A stretch of DNA of 64,000 bases, taken from an uncultured Maribacter sp. (GTDB lineage: Bacteria; Bacteroidota; Bacteroidia; Flavobacteriales; Flavobacteriaceae). Below the pieces are notes generated by a model. It was not told where the DNA came from and searched no databases. It was given only the letters and a program-made list of their open reading frames with translations. How positions within the stretch are numbered: position 1 is the stretch's first letter; every line of letters starts with the position of its first letter. The stretch is from the NCBI RefSeq assembly GCF_947500985.1, contig NZ_CANMTX010000004.1, forward strand, positions 372,001 to 436,000, written 5' to 3'. Shown here in pieces: positions 10,024-19,444 of the stretch. Position numbers and translations under genes: made by a program.

Positions 10024-11142
10024 TTATTTATTATCTTTTCGTAATTTTTCTACCGCTTTTATTCGGTCTGCAAAGAAACTACTTTTTTCTGGATATTTCA
10101 AAATTAAAATTTTGTAAGCCTGAATTGCATTTTTGTACTTTTTTTGTTCTAGATAAACCCTCGCTAAAGTCTCTGTCATCAATTCATTATGGTCAATTTT
10201 AGAGGATTTTGAAATATCTATAACGGTACTCTGCTCTGTTGGAACTATTTTAGGGTTAGAGGCTATAAACTTATCTATACGGTCGTATTTCTTTTTAATT
10301 GCTTCACTATTTGCCCTAGGTTTTCTAATAGGTTTTGGAGTAATTTTGATCTCTTTTACCTTTTGTACGGTTTTTTTAATGTTGCTTTCTCTTGCCACTG
10401 GCTGTTGCTCAATAATTTCTTCTTGAGTCTCAGCAATATCTTCTTTAGACTCTTCTAATGGTTTTTTAGATGCGAGACTTAGCCATTCAGAAAAGGAATA
10501 TTTCTCTTTGGCATCGAAAGTTAGGGGCTTACCTATATCAAGAGCATTTTCTTCTTCGGTATTTGCAGGATTTTTAGTTTGAAATAACTCAGGATCTAGT
10601 ATTTGGTCAGCATCATGTTCATCTTGCGGTAAGGGCTTATCTTCAGATGGCGTAATTAAAGATGCTATAGCAGTTTCTTTTGTAGAAAAATCATTTTTTT
10701 CTATTTCTACAATTTCATCTTCTGTAATCGAATCTTCAGTTTCAATTTCGGCTTCAATTTCAGTTACTTCTTCTATCTCTTTAACAATCTCAATATGTTC
10801 GTTTTCTGAGATTTTCTCCGTTTCTTCAATGTGGACTATTTCTTCTTCTTTACTTTCGGATGCTACAATATTCTCTTCTGGGATATCTCCATCATATTGT
10901 AAAAAATCTTTAGAAGTAATAAACTCAAAAAGTACATCTCTGTCCGTAGTGTAGGCAGCAGTTACTTTCAATGCTTTATTGTACTTGTAGCTGTTTAAAT
11001 TTTTTAATCCCTTTAGATGTAATGCGCGAGCAGCTTGAAAGTAAGGATATTCAGCTATAATATCTTCTAGGTGTTTTGTATGTATGGGTTCTACCACTTT
11101 GGTAGGATGTTCTAGAAAATATGTAAAGTCCTTAACATTCAT
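10024..11142 (-). CDS. TPR-containing hypothetical protein
   Basis: A cytosolic-looking protein of 372 residues. The N-terminal about 90 residues are a helical domain (FTYFLEHPTKV... YPYFQAARALHLKGLKN). The centre (about 90-260) is extremely acidic, rich in Glu/Ile/Thr and low-complexity. The last about 60 residues form a TPR-like pair (TETLARVYLEQKKYKNAIQAYKIL). I start it at the ATG at 11142; an upstream TTG (11154) would overlap lptE. It lies between lptE and secG in one operon, suggesting a link with envelope biogenesis, but its role is unknown. Confidence 0.8.
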   Translation of the reverse strand: MNVKDFTYFLEHPTKVVEPIHTKHLEDIIAEYPYFQAARALHLKGLKNLNSYKYNKALKVTAAYTTDRDVLFEFITSKDFLQYDGDIPEENIVASESKEEEIVHIEETEKISENEHIEIVKEIEEVTEIEAEIETEDSITEDEIVEIEKNDFSTKETAIASLITPSEDKPLPQDEHDADQILDPELFQTKNPANTEEENALDIGKPLTFDAKEKYSFSEWLSLASKKPLEESKEDIAETQEEIIEQQPVARESNIKKTVQKVKEIKITPKPIRKPRANSEAIKKKYDRIDKFIASNPKIVPTEQSTVIDISKSSKIDHNELMTETLARVYLEQKKYKNAIQAYKILILKYPEKSSFFADRIKAVEKLRKDNK

Positions 11143-11147
11143 GTGAT

Positions 11148-11684
11148 CTACCAATCTGCCAATGAGGCGTTAAAAATATCTTGTGTTAACCTTTCGAAAA
11201 TTATTTCGTGTGCTTCGCTTTTTACGGTTGCTAATTGAGTGTCTGCATCATAATCAAAGAAAAAAGAAAAACTTTGGTCAAAAGCAGCATCTTCTTTTAG
11301 TTGATTGTAAAAACGCACTTTTACTCTAATAGAAAGTCTATTTTGTGCGGCTGTTTGTGCAGCGGTTGCAGACATAGGTGAAATTTTATATTCGGTTATT
11401 TCGCCTTCGTATAATAAATCTGGATTGCCAGAAGAAATAAGATCTAAACTGGTCTGATTTTGAATTCTGTCCTGTAGTGCTAAGGTGAAATCTCTATCTA
11501 CCCCTGGTTCAAAAGTAGAACCCGGACTCTGGGTTGCATAGTTTTGAAAATAGCTTACTTTGAATGTTTTGGCTTCACCAACATTACCGCCGGTAAAATT
11601 GTATACGCCGCAGCTTAAAATTAAGATAACGGGTAGTATATAGATTATAGATTTTTTAAGGTATCTCATTGAAATGGGATTCAT
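11148..11684 (-). CDS. lptE: LPS-assembly lipoprotein LptE
   Basis: A 178-residue outer-membrane lipoprotein that plugs LptD during LPS export. The lipobox is LILSCGVYNF, followed by the family's typical G(V)Y(N/S)F(T)G segment, a central NRLSIRVKVRFYN strand and an acidic C-terminal helix (SEAHEIIFERLTQDIFNASLADW). Two ATG codons are possible (11684 and 11669); the second gives a shorter, more typical signal peptide (MRYLKKS). It begins 6 nt after the sigma-54 activator gene, indicating one transcript. Confidence 0.88.
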   Translation of the reverse strand: MNPISMRYLKKSIIYILPVILILSCGVYNFTGGNVGEAKTFKVSYFQNYATQSPGSTFEPGVDRDFTLALQDRIQNQTSLDLISSGNPDLLYEGEITEYKISPMSATAAQTAAQNRLSIRVKVRFYNQLKEDAAFDQSFSFFFDYDADTQLATVKSEAHEIIFERLTQDIFNASLADW

Positions 11685-11690
11685 TTTAAA

Positions 11691-12977
11691 TTAAAGGTCG
11701 TACTGTTTTATTTTACGGTAAAGCGTTCGTTCAGAAATACCTAACTCTGTTGCTGCAGCCTTTCTTTTTCCGCGATTACGTTCCAAAGATTTTTTGATTA
11801 ATTCTACTTCCTTCTCTTGTAAAGATAGGGTTTCTTCTTCTTGAATTTCTTCGGCAAAATGATATTTGTCTTCGTATGATTCTTGAATTAAAGAAGGTTC
11901 TTCTTTTTTAGGCTCGGGTAAATGCAGAAGATTTCTAGGCGCTTCTTCTTGAGTATCATGTTCGATATCTGCATCATCTTCATCGTCGTTACCGTAGATT
12001 TTGCGTATCAAGTTTTCATTGTCCTTTTGAACCTTTTCCGAATCGTTGTTCTTTAACAACTCCATCGTTAACTTTTTAAGGTCGTTAAGGTCACCCTTCA
12101 TATCGAACAATACCTTGTATAGAATCTCTCTTTCGTTACTGAAATCACTTTCAGATTTAGAATTTGAGACAACTGCAGGTAAGTTACTTGTCGTGTTGTT
12201 GGGTAGGTAGCCATTTAAGGTCGCAGCAGTGATGGCTCTATTCTCCTCTAAAACCGAGATTTGTTCTGCAATATTTCTTAACTGACGTATGTTACCTGGC
12301 CATCTATATTTTATTAATAAAGATACTGCATGGTCGTCTAACCTAATGGTAGGCATTTTATATTTCTGACTGAAATCAGATGCGAATTTTCTAAACAACA
12401 AGTGAATATCATCTTGACGTTCACGCAATGGCGGTATGTTAATTTCTACGGTGCTTAAACGGTAATAAAGGTCTTCTCGAAAACGCTCTTTTTTAATCGC
12501 TTCGAACATATTTACATTTGTGGCAGCTACAATACGGACATCTGTTTTTTGAACTTGAGATGATCCTACTTTTAGAAATTCACCATTTTCTAGCACACGT
12601 AAAAGCCGCACTTGCGTAGTTAATGGTAATTCTCCAACTTCATCTAAAAATATGGTACCACCATCGGCGACTTCGAAATAACCGCTTCTAGTTTGTGTAG
12701 CGCCAGTAAAAGCGCCTTTTTCGTGTCCGAAAAGCTCACTGTCAATAGTTCCTTCGGGTATTGCACCGCAGTTAACGGCGATATATTTTGCATGTTTTCT
12801 ATGAGAAAGCGAATGAATGATTTTCGGAATAGATTCTTTACCAACACCACTTTCACCAGTAACCAAAACTGAAATATCTGTTGCGGCAACTTGCATTGCT
12901 TTTTGAATGGCACGGTTCAATTTTGGGTCTTGCCCAATAATTTCAAAACGTTGTTTTATACTTTGTATGCTTTCCAT
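11691..12977 (-). CDS. Sigma-54-dependent AAA+ activator with Fis-type HTH
   Basis: A 428-residue transcription activator. It has almost no N-terminal regulatory region: the AAA+ domain starts by residue 14. Walker A is GESGVGKE (41-48), the sigma-54 contact loop is GAFTGA, Walker B is GGTIFLDEVGEL, and an R-finger region (FREDLYYRL) follows. After the AAA+ domain comes a long acidic linker (about 265-385) and then a Fis-type helix-turn-helix (RKAAATELGISERTLYRKIKQY). It sits between miaB and lptE in flavobacterial fashion. Lacking a receiver, GAF or PAS domain, it must be controlled by level, partner protein or the linker. Confidence 0.93.
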   Translation of the reverse strand: MESIQSIKQRFEIIGQDPKLNRAIQKAMQVAATDISVLVTGESGVGKESIPKIIHSLSHRKHAKYIAVNCGAIPEGTIDSELFGHEKGAFTGATQTRSGYFEVADGGTIFLDEVGELPLTTQVRLLRVLENGEFLKVGSSQVQKTDVRIVAATNVNMFEAIKKERFREDLYYRLSTVEINIPPLRERQDDIHLLFRKFASDFSQKYKMPTIRLDDHAVSLLIKYRWPGNIRQLRNIAEQISVLEENRAITAATLNGYLPNNTTSNLPAVVSNSKSESDFSNEREILYKVLFDMKGDLNDLKKLTMELLKNNDSEKVQKDNENLIRKIYGNDDEDDADIEHDTQEEAPRNLLHLPEPKKEEPSLIQESYEDKYHFAEEIQEEETLSLQEKEVELIKKSLERNRGKRKAAATELGISERTLYRKIKQYDL

Positions 12978-12997
12978 ATAAAATGGGTACTATAAAG

Positions 12998-14443
12998 TTA
13001 GTTATTGTCAGAATACCCAACAGCAACACCTTTTAAGGTTGCAGAAGTGCAGTCGTTAATTTGTACGTTTACAAAGTCGCCTACCTTGTAATTTTCTTTC
13101 GGAAAAACCACTACAGTACTTTGAGTATTTCTTCCCTTCCATTCGAGTTCAGATTTTTTAGAAGTCCCTTCTATTAATACCTCTTGGATCTGACCTACAT
13201 GTTTTTCTGTTCTAAACTGACAGTGACTTCTCTGTAAAGCTATAATTTCAGAAAGACGTCTCTTCTTTGTAGCTTCTGGTACATCATCTTCCATTTTTCT
13301 GCCGGCCATGGTGCCAGGTCTTTCAGAATATGAATACATAAAACCGAAATCATACTTTACGTGCTCTAGGGCTTTTAAAGTAGCTGCATGATCCTCTTCC
13401 GTTTCTGTAGGGAAACCAGTAATGATATCTTGAGATATAGAGCAGCCAGGTAGAATTTTTCTAATTTCATCTGTCAGTTCAAAATACTCTTCGATAGTGT
13501 GTAAACGATTCATTTCCTTTAAAATGCGATTGCTACCGCTTTGTACAGGTAAATGAACGTGATTACAAATATTTTTATGTTTGGCCATGGTTCTAATCAC
13601 ATCCAAAGTCATGTCTTGCGGGTTTGAGGTTGAAAAGCGAATACGCATTTTTGGGTTTGCCAATGCGACCATTTCTAACAGTTTAGAAAAGTTGGTAGCT
13701 GTCGCTTTTTGCATATCAGAAGCATTCACAAAATTCTTTTTGAGTCCGCCGCCATACCATAAATAACTATCTACATTCTGTCCAAGTAATGTAATTTCTT
13801 TGAATCCGTTTTCAGAAAGCTCTTTTACTTCAGTTAAAATAGATTGTGGGTCTCTACTACGTTCACGACCTCTAGTAAATGGTACAACACAAAATGTACA
13901 CATGTTATCACATCCTCTGGTAATAGAGACAAAAGCGGTAACTCCGTTTGTGTTTAGTCTAACAGGTGCAATATCGCCGTAAGTTTCATCCTTAGAAAGA
14001 ATAACATTAACCGCATCTCTACCTGAATCTACTTCTTTTATTAAGTTGGGTAAATCTTTATAGGCATCTGGTCCAACGACCATATCTACTATTCTTTCTT
14101 CATCTAAAAGTTTGTCTTTTAGGCGTTCCGCCATACAGCCAAGAACTCCAACTTTTAAATGTGGTCGAGTTTTTTTTACCTTATTGTATTCGGTTAATCT
14201 TTTACGTATGGTCTGTTCAGCTTTATCTCTGATAGAACATGTGTTTACAAGTACTAAATCGGCATCTTCTAACGTTTGGGTGGTGTTAAAACCTTCGGTC
14301 GCAAGTATAGATGCTACAATTTCACTGTCTGCAAAGTTCATGGCGCAACCGTAACTCTCAATGTAGAGATTTCGTTTGTTAGCCTCTTTTCCGTCAACTA
14401 CCAAAGTTGTGCCCTGCACATTTTCGTCTATGGTTTTCTCCAT
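12998..14443 (-). CDS. miaB: tRNA-2-methylthio-N6-isopentenyladenosine synthase MiaB
   Basis: A radical SAM methylthiotransferase that adds the 2-methylthio group to i6A37 of tRNAs reading UNN codons. Domains: N-terminal UPF0004 with [14 protein letters not shown] and further cysteines; radical SAM core with the CxxxCxxC cluster site in [16 protein letters not shown]-terminal TRAM domain ([15 protein letters not shown] onward). I start at the ATG at 14443 ([10 protein letters not shown]); a reading frame 25 codons longer exists, but its extra residues do not resemble the family. It heads the minus-strand run that continues with the sigma-54 activator, lptE and secG. Confidence 0.96.
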   Translation of the reverse strand: MEKTIDENVQGTTLVVDGKEANKRNLYIESYGCAMNFADSEIVASILATEGFNTTQTLEDADLVLVNTCSIRDKAEQTIRKRLTEYNKVKKTRPHLKVGVLGCMAERLKDKLLDEERIVDMVVGPDAYKDLPNLIKEVDSGRDAVNVILSKDETYGDIAPVRLNTNGVTAFVSITRGCDNMCTFCVVPFTRGRERSRDPQSILTEVKELSENGFKEITLLGQNVDSYLWYGGGLKKNFVNASDMQKATATNFSKLLEMVALANPKMRIRFSTSNPQDMTLDVIRTMAKHKNICNHVHLPVQSGSNRILKEMNRLHTIEEYFELTDEIRKILPGCSISQDIITGFPTETEEDHAATLKALEHVKYDFGFMYSYSERPGTMAGRKMEDDVPEATKKRRLSEIIALQRSHCQFRTEKHVGQIQEVLIEGTSKKSELEWKGRNTQSTVVVFPKENYKVGDFVNVQINDCTSATLKGVAVGYSDNN

Positions 14444-14599
14444 TTTTGTAATACGTTGCAATAAAATATTTTGGAAGGCAAAGATACTATTATAATCAAA
14501 AATATGACAATATGACATGATTATTTAGGGATAGTTTAGGCTTTCTACATGAAAATTATTTAGTTTTAACTTTTAATATAACCACCTGTACCTGTACTT

Positions 14600-15343
14600 A
14601 TGAACTTAGAAAACTTGACACAACAAATTAAAATGAAGCCAGATTTAGAATTTGGTACCATATTCAGTAGGTCTATAGACCTTTTTAAGAAGGTATGGTT
14701 GCAGGGCTTTATTATTTTGCTCTTAACATTCGTTGTAATACTACCATTTTATATTGTTTTATATATACCTATGATTGCATTGGGCATAACTGATCCAGAG
14801 GCGCTTCAGCATAATGAATTACCACCAATGGCAGCTATTGCAATGGCTATTCTTTTTCCTGTTTTTGCAATAGGGATAACTACTTTTGCTTTGGCATTAA
14901 ATGCAGCATTTTTAAAGATGTGTAGAGAAAAAGATTTAGGAAAAGAATCTAGTGATGATTACTTCTATTTCTTTAAAGAAGGACGTTTAGGTAAAGTATT
15001 TATTCTTGCTTTGTATACATTCGGACTCTCAATTCTAGGGGCGATGGCCTGTGGTGTTGGTATGTTTTATGTAATTGTCCCAGTTTCATTGATTCCGGCT
15101 TTTTTGGCATTTTCGAATGAACTTTCTCCATTAGAAATGGTAAAGGCTAGTTTTACCTTAGGTAATAAAAACTGGTTGGTCATATTTGGTCTGGTAATCG
15201 TTTCGGCATTTGTGGCGCAACTAGGCTTTGTTTTATGTTGTGTAGGAGTATTGTTTACAGCAATGCTTGGTAAAGTACCTACGTACTACATTTATAAAGA
15301 CGGAGTTGGTTTTAACGATATAGAAGAAATTTCAAACTATTGA
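14600..15343 (+). CDS. Polytopic membrane protein, unknown
   Basis: A 247-residue integral membrane protein with about five to six hydrophobic segments (around residues 32-60, 72-100, 132-160, 163-180, 198-232). An N-terminal amphipathic stretch, EFGTIFSRSIDLFKKVW, is typical of glycerophosphoryl-diester-type or DUF975-like membrane proteins of Bacteroidetes, but no catalytic motif is visible. The segment SPLEMVKASFTLGNKNW between late helices is also seen in such proteins. It is divergent from miaB and is followed 58 nt later by a lipoprotein gene. Function unknown. Confidence 0.75.
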   Translation: MNLENLTQQIKMKPDLEFGTIFSRSIDLFKKVWLQGFIILLLTFVVILPFYIVLYIPMIALGITDPEALQHNELPPMAAIAMAILFPVFAIGITTFALALNAAFLKMCREKDLGKESSDDYFYFFKEGRLGKVFILALYTFGLSILGAMACGVGMFYVIVPVSLIPAFLAFSNELSPLEMVKASFTLGNKNWLVIFGLVIVSAFVAQLGFVLCCVGVLFTAMLGKVPTYYIYKDGVGFNDIEEISNY

Positions 15344-15401
15344 TAACGCAACTATTATGTGTTTCTTCATCTTATGATTACAACCAATTAAATTATAGAC
15401 C

Positions 15402-16667
15402 ATGAAGAATTTTGTTTTTCTTTTTTGTGCCATCGCATTATCTGTATTTGTTTCGTGTAATGATGATGGCCCGTATGAAGATTACTTGGTGGCTAGACCA
15501 ATTGTGCAAGATGCAATATCGTTTAAAGCAGAAGCGGTTGATGTAGTTGATCCTATACCAATTGTTTCATCAGGTAAAATATACGCTTACCAAGACTATA
15601 TTTTTGTAAACGATGTAAACCTAGGTTTTCACGTAATAGATAACAAAGATCCGTCAGCGCCAGAAAGTATTGCATTTATAAAGTTAGAGGGCAACTTCGA
15701 TATTTCTATAAAAGACGATAAGTTGTATGCAGATAGTTATGGCGATTTGGTAATTTTTGATATATCAGATATTACAAATATTACCATTCAAAGTAGAATT
15801 GTAAATGCCATATATAATAATGATGTATGGCTTTCGAATATTGAATTTCCTCAGGCAGATTTTTACGAGTATGGCGATATCGATTATAGTAGAGATATTG
15901 TTATAGGCTGGGAGGTAAGCACAGAAAGAAGATCTGTTGAAGAATATGAAGAGCGGTATAGGTATACAGATGATTTAGCGCTTGAAACGGCAGAAAGTAA
16001 TGATTCTGGTCAGTCTAGTATAGGGCAAGGCGGTTCTTTGGCGCGTTTTAAAATTATAGACGACTATTTATACGTAGTAGATTATAGCAACATTAATATT
16101 TTTAACATTGCAGATGTCGAAGATGTAAAAGTATTAGATGATGTGCAGGTCGCTTGGGATATTGAAACGATATACAGTCAGGGAAATATTTTATTTATAG
16201 GCGGTGCTCAGGGTATGTATATTTATGGAATAGAAGACCCGAAAAATCCGAAATTTATTTCAGAATTTAGGCATGGTACTGCTTGTGATCCTGTGGTTGT
16301 TGATGGCGATTATGCATATGTAACTTTAAAAGGAGGAGGTTTCTGTGGAAATACAGAGAGCGGATTGTATGTGATCGATATCTCTAATCTTGAGAATCCT
16401 GAATTAAAAGTAATTTATCCGATGGATGGACCGAACGGATTAGGGATTAAAAACAATATCTTGTTTATCTGTGATGGAGATTCGGGCTTAAAAGTATATG
16501 ATAAAACAGATGCACCAAATGTTACCTTAGTCAATACATTCGAAAATATTATTGCCTATGATGTTATACCGTTAGCATCATCATTATTAATGATAGGTGA
16601 TCGCACATTGTATCAATATGAATATGTAGATAATGACATTAGGTTGTTAAGTGCCTTTCAATTGTAA
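15402..16667 (+). CDS. LVIVD-repeat lipoprotein
   Basis: A 421-residue lipoprotein: hydrophobic N-terminus ending FVSC with Cys19, then acidic NDDGPYEDY, compatible with surface export in flavobacteria. The body has several LVIVD-type beta-propeller blades: FHVIDNKDPSAPESIAFI, LVIFDISDITNITI, INIFNIADVEDVKVL, MYIYGIEDPKNPKFI, LYVIDISNLENPELK, LKVYDKTDAPNVTLV. These give a probable six- or seven-bladed propeller at the cell surface, a fold commonly used for binding. It is followed by a strong terminator at 16690. Confidence 0.88.
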   Translation: MKNFVFLFCAIALSVFVSCNDDGPYEDYLVARPIVQDAISFKAEAVDVVDPIPIVSSGKIYAYQDYIFVNDVNLGFHVIDNKDPSAPESIAFIKLEGNFDISIKDDKLYADSYGDLVIFDISDITNITIQSRIVNAIYNNDVWLSNIEFPQADFYEYGDIDYSRDIVIGWEVSTERRSVEEYEERYRYTDDLALETAESNDSGQSSIGQGGSLARFKIIDDYLYVVDYSNINIFNIADVEDVKVLDDVQVAWDIETIYSQGNILFIGGAQGMYIYGIEDPKNPKFISEFRHGTACDPVVVDGDYAYVTLKGGGFCGNTESGLYVIDISNLENPELKVIYPMDGPNGLGIKNNILFICDGDSGLKVYDKTDAPNVTLVNTFENIIAYDVIPLASSLLMIGDRTLYQYEYVDNDIRLLSAFQL

Positions 16668-16689
16668 GAATAATAAAAGGTTAAAAAAA

Positions 16690-16718
16690 GGGAAGCTAGT
16701 TTAGCTTCCCTTTTTTTT
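16690..16718 (+). terminator. Rho-independent terminator
   Basis: A 9-bp perfect stem (GGGAAGCTA / TAGCTTCCC) with a 3-nt loop and eight T residues, 23 nt after the lipoprotein stop. Confidence 0.88.
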
Positions 16719-16855
16719 ATTTCGATACCCTAATTAGTTTGTGGCTTGTGATATAGCTTGTGTAATAATCATGAATTATTTGAATTTATTGGCTAAACTC
16801 TATTGAAATATGGGAAAAAATAAATTCCTAAAATTCCAAAGTTTAATTTTTAGTA

Positions 16856-16863
16856 TACATTTG
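16856..16863 (+). promoter_or_regulatory. Candidate topA -7 box
   Basis: TACATTTG fits the Bacteroidetes -7 consensus TAnnTTTG and lies 18 nt before the topA ATG. No clear TTG is seen at the -33 position, so this is a partial match. Confidence 0.35.
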
Positions 16864-16881
16864 TAAGTATAAACAAGGTTG

Positions 16882-19386
16882 ATGGCGAAAAATTTAGTAA
16901 TTGTTGAGTCTCCTGCAAAGGCCAAAACTATAGAGAAGTTTTTGGGAAAAGATTTTAAGGTTGAATCGAGCTTTGGTCACATTGCCGATTTACCTTCAAA
17001 GGAGCTGGGAGTAGATGTTGAAGGCGATTTTACACCGAAATATATAGTCGATAAAGACAAGCAAGCTTTAGTAAAAAAGCTAAAGAGTCTTGCTGATAAA
17101 GCAGAAACTATATGGCTCGCGAGTGATGAGGATCGAGAGGGAGAGGCTATTTCTTGGCACTTGGCCGAAGAGCTAGGTTTAGACAAGAAAAAGACAAAAC
17201 GTATTGTTTTTAACTCGGTTACAAAAGCAGCTATTCAAAAAGCAATTGAGAATCCAAGAGAGATCAATTACAACCTTGTAAATGCACAACAAGCGAGACG
17301 AGTATTAGACCGTTTGGTTGGGTATCAATTATCTCCAGTACTTTGGAAAAAAATTAAACCGGGTCTTTCTGCCGGTCGTGTTCAATCTGTTGCCGTTAGG
17401 TTAATAGTTGAACGAGAAAGAGATATTGAAGGCTTTGAGCCACAGGCATCATTTAAGATTGCAGCGGAGTTTCAAACAGAAGCGGGAAATACTTTTTCAG
17501 CTAAGTTGAACAAGACCTTTAAATCAGAAAAAGAAGCAAAAGCATTTTTAGAGAAAAATAAAGCTGCTGATTTTTCGGTAAATAAATTAGATAAGAAACC
17601 GGCTAAGAAGTCGCCGTCTGCGCCGTTTACAACATCTACATTACAACAAGAGGCATCAAGAAAATTATATTTTTCTGTGGGTAGAACCATGCAAGTAGCC
17701 CAACGTTTATATGAAGCGGGTTTAATTACTTACATGAGAACAGATAGTGTTAACCTTTCTAATGAAGCGTTGACATCTGCGAAAGAAGCTATTGAAAAGA
17801 ATTACGGTAAAGAATATAGCGAAACAAGAAATTTTAAAGGTAAGTCTAAAGGAGCTCAAGAAGCACACGAAGCAATTAGACCTACAGATATGGGTAATCA
17901 ATCTCCGTCATTGGAGCGTGATCAATCTAAATTATACGACTTAATATGGAAACGTACAGTTGCATCTCAAATGAGCGATGCACAATTAGAACGTACCAAT
18001 GTTAAGATCAAAGCAAGCAAGCATACAGAAGAATTTACTGCTAACGGTGAGGTTATAAAGTTTGATGGTTTCTTAAAAGTTTACATGGAAGGTGTAGATG
18101 ATGAAGATGTAGCCGAAGAACAAGAAGGTATGTTGCCGGCAATGAAAGAAGGCGAGCGTTTGTTGAATAACTTTATTTCAGCAACAGAGCGTTTTACAAG
18201 AGCACCATATAGATTTACAGAAGCATCTTTAGTTAAGAAATTAGAAGAATTGGGTATTGGTAGACCGTCTACATATGCGCCGACAATTTCTACAATTCTT
18301 AATAGAGGCTATGTGGAGAAAGGTACTATTGAAGGTAAAGAGCGTAAATATCAACAATTGATATTAGCGTCAGATGTAATAGAAACAAAGAACCTTACTG
18401 AAAATGTTGGTTCAGATAAAGGTAAAATGGTACCAACAGATATCGGTATGATTGTTACCGATTTCTTGGTAAGTAACTTTGCCAATATATTAGATTACAA
18501 TTTTACTGCACAGGTAGAGGAAGATTTTGATGAAATAGCTTCTGGTGATGAAGACTGGAAGAAAATGATGAAGAACTTCTACAAAGATTTTCATCCTAAT
18601 GTAGTAGATGTTGAGGAAAATGCAGATCGTGCAAGCGGTGAAAGAATATTAGGTAAAGATCCTAAAAGCGGAAAACAAGTTTCTGTACGTTTAGGTAGAT
18701 TCGGACCAATGGTACAAATAGGTACTGTTGATGATGAAGAGAAGCCAACATTCGCAAGTTTGTTACCGGAACAATCTTTAAATACCATTTCATACGAAGA
18801 GGCAATGGACCTTTTTAAACTTCCTAGAAAATTAGGAGTTTATGAAGGCGAAGAAGTATTGGCTAACGTAGGTAGGTTTGGACCGTATGTAAAATTCGGA
18901 GAAAAGTTTATTTCTATGGATAAAGGCGAAAGTGCTTTTGAAATAGAGATGGACAGGGCAATAGAACTTATTGTTGCCAAGCAGAAAGCCGATGCGCCAA
19001 TTGCCATGTACGAAGATCTTGAGGTAACTAAAGGTACCGGTAGATTTGGACCGTTCATTAAGTGGAACGGTATGTTTATCAATGTGAATAAAAAGTACGA
19101 TTTTGATAATTTATCAAATGACGACATTATAGAGCTTATCGAAGTCAAGAAGCAAAAAGAAATTGATAAGGTTATTCATAACTGGGAAGAAGAAGGCATT
19201 CGTATAGAAAAAGCTAGATGGGGCCGTCATAATGTAATAAAAGGTAAGATAAAGGTGGAATTGGCTAAAACTGTCGATGTGGTTAAGATGTCTTTAGAAG
19301 AAGCTCAGAAGTTGATCGAGGCTAAGACTCCGAAGAAAAAAACTCCAAAGAAAAAGGCAAAAGCTAAACCTAAGTCAAAAAAGTAA
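16882..19386 (+). CDS. topA: DNA topoisomerase I (type IA)
   Basis: An 834-residue enzyme that relaxes negative supercoils by cutting one strand. The N-terminal TOPRIM domain has IVESPAKAKTIEKFLG and the acidic triad motif SDEDREGEAI. The active-site tyrosine lies in AGLITYMRTDS. The C-terminus contains repeated topoisomerase-type modules of the form GRFGPxVxxG (four copies, about residues 610-730) and ends in a Lys-rich tail (TPKKKTPKKKAKAKPKSKK). The start is the ATG at 16882 (MAKNLVIVES); an in-frame TTG one codon earlier is unlikely to be used. Confidence 0.97.
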   Translation: MAKNLVIVESPAKAKTIEKFLGKDFKVESSFGHIADLPSKELGVDVEGDFTPKYIVDKDKQALVKKLKSLADKAETIWLASDEDREGEAISWHLAEELGLDKKKTKRIVFNSVTKAAIQKAIENPREINYNLVNAQQARRVLDRLVGYQLSPVLWKKIKPGLSAGRVQSVAVRLIVERERDIEGFEPQASFKIAAEFQTEAGNTFSAKLNKTFKSEKEAKAFLEKNKAADFSVNKLDKKPAKKSPSAPFTTSTLQQEASRKLYFSVGRTMQVAQRLYEAGLITYMRTDSVNLSNEALTSAKEAIEKNYGKEYSETRNFKGKSKGAQEAHEAIRPTDMGNQSPSLERDQSKLYDLIWKRTVASQMSDAQLERTNVKIKASKHTEEFTANGEVIKFDGFLKVYMEGVDDEDVAEEQEGMLPAMKEGERLLNNFISATERFTRAPYRFTEASLVKKLEELGIGRPSTYAPTISTILNRGYVEKGTIEGKERKYQQLILASDVIETKNLTENVGSDKGKMVPTDIGMIVTDFLVSNFANILDYNFTAQVEEDFDEIASGDEDWKKMMKNFYKDFHPNVVDVEENADRASGERILGKDPKSGKQVSVRLGRFGPMVQIGTVDDEEKPTFASLLPEQSLNTISYEEAMDLFKLPRKLGVYEGEEVLANVGRFGPYVKFGEKFISMDKGESAFEIEMDRAIELIVAKQKADAPIAMYEDLEVTKGTGRFGPFIKWNGMFINVNKKYDFDNLSNDDIIELIEVKKQKEIDKVIHNWEEEGIRIEKARWGRHNVIKGKIKVELAKTVDVVKMSLEEAQKLIEAKTPKKKTPKKKAKAKPKSKK

Positions 19387-19444
19387 TTTAATTTTAGGTC
19401 GAAGATTAGTATAGTATTTTATGATTTCTAAAAACCTTTAATAA

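Noticed and set aside
16879-16881. TTG start for topA
   Set aside because: The ATG at 16882 gives the standard MAKNLVIVES start; TTG adds just one residue.
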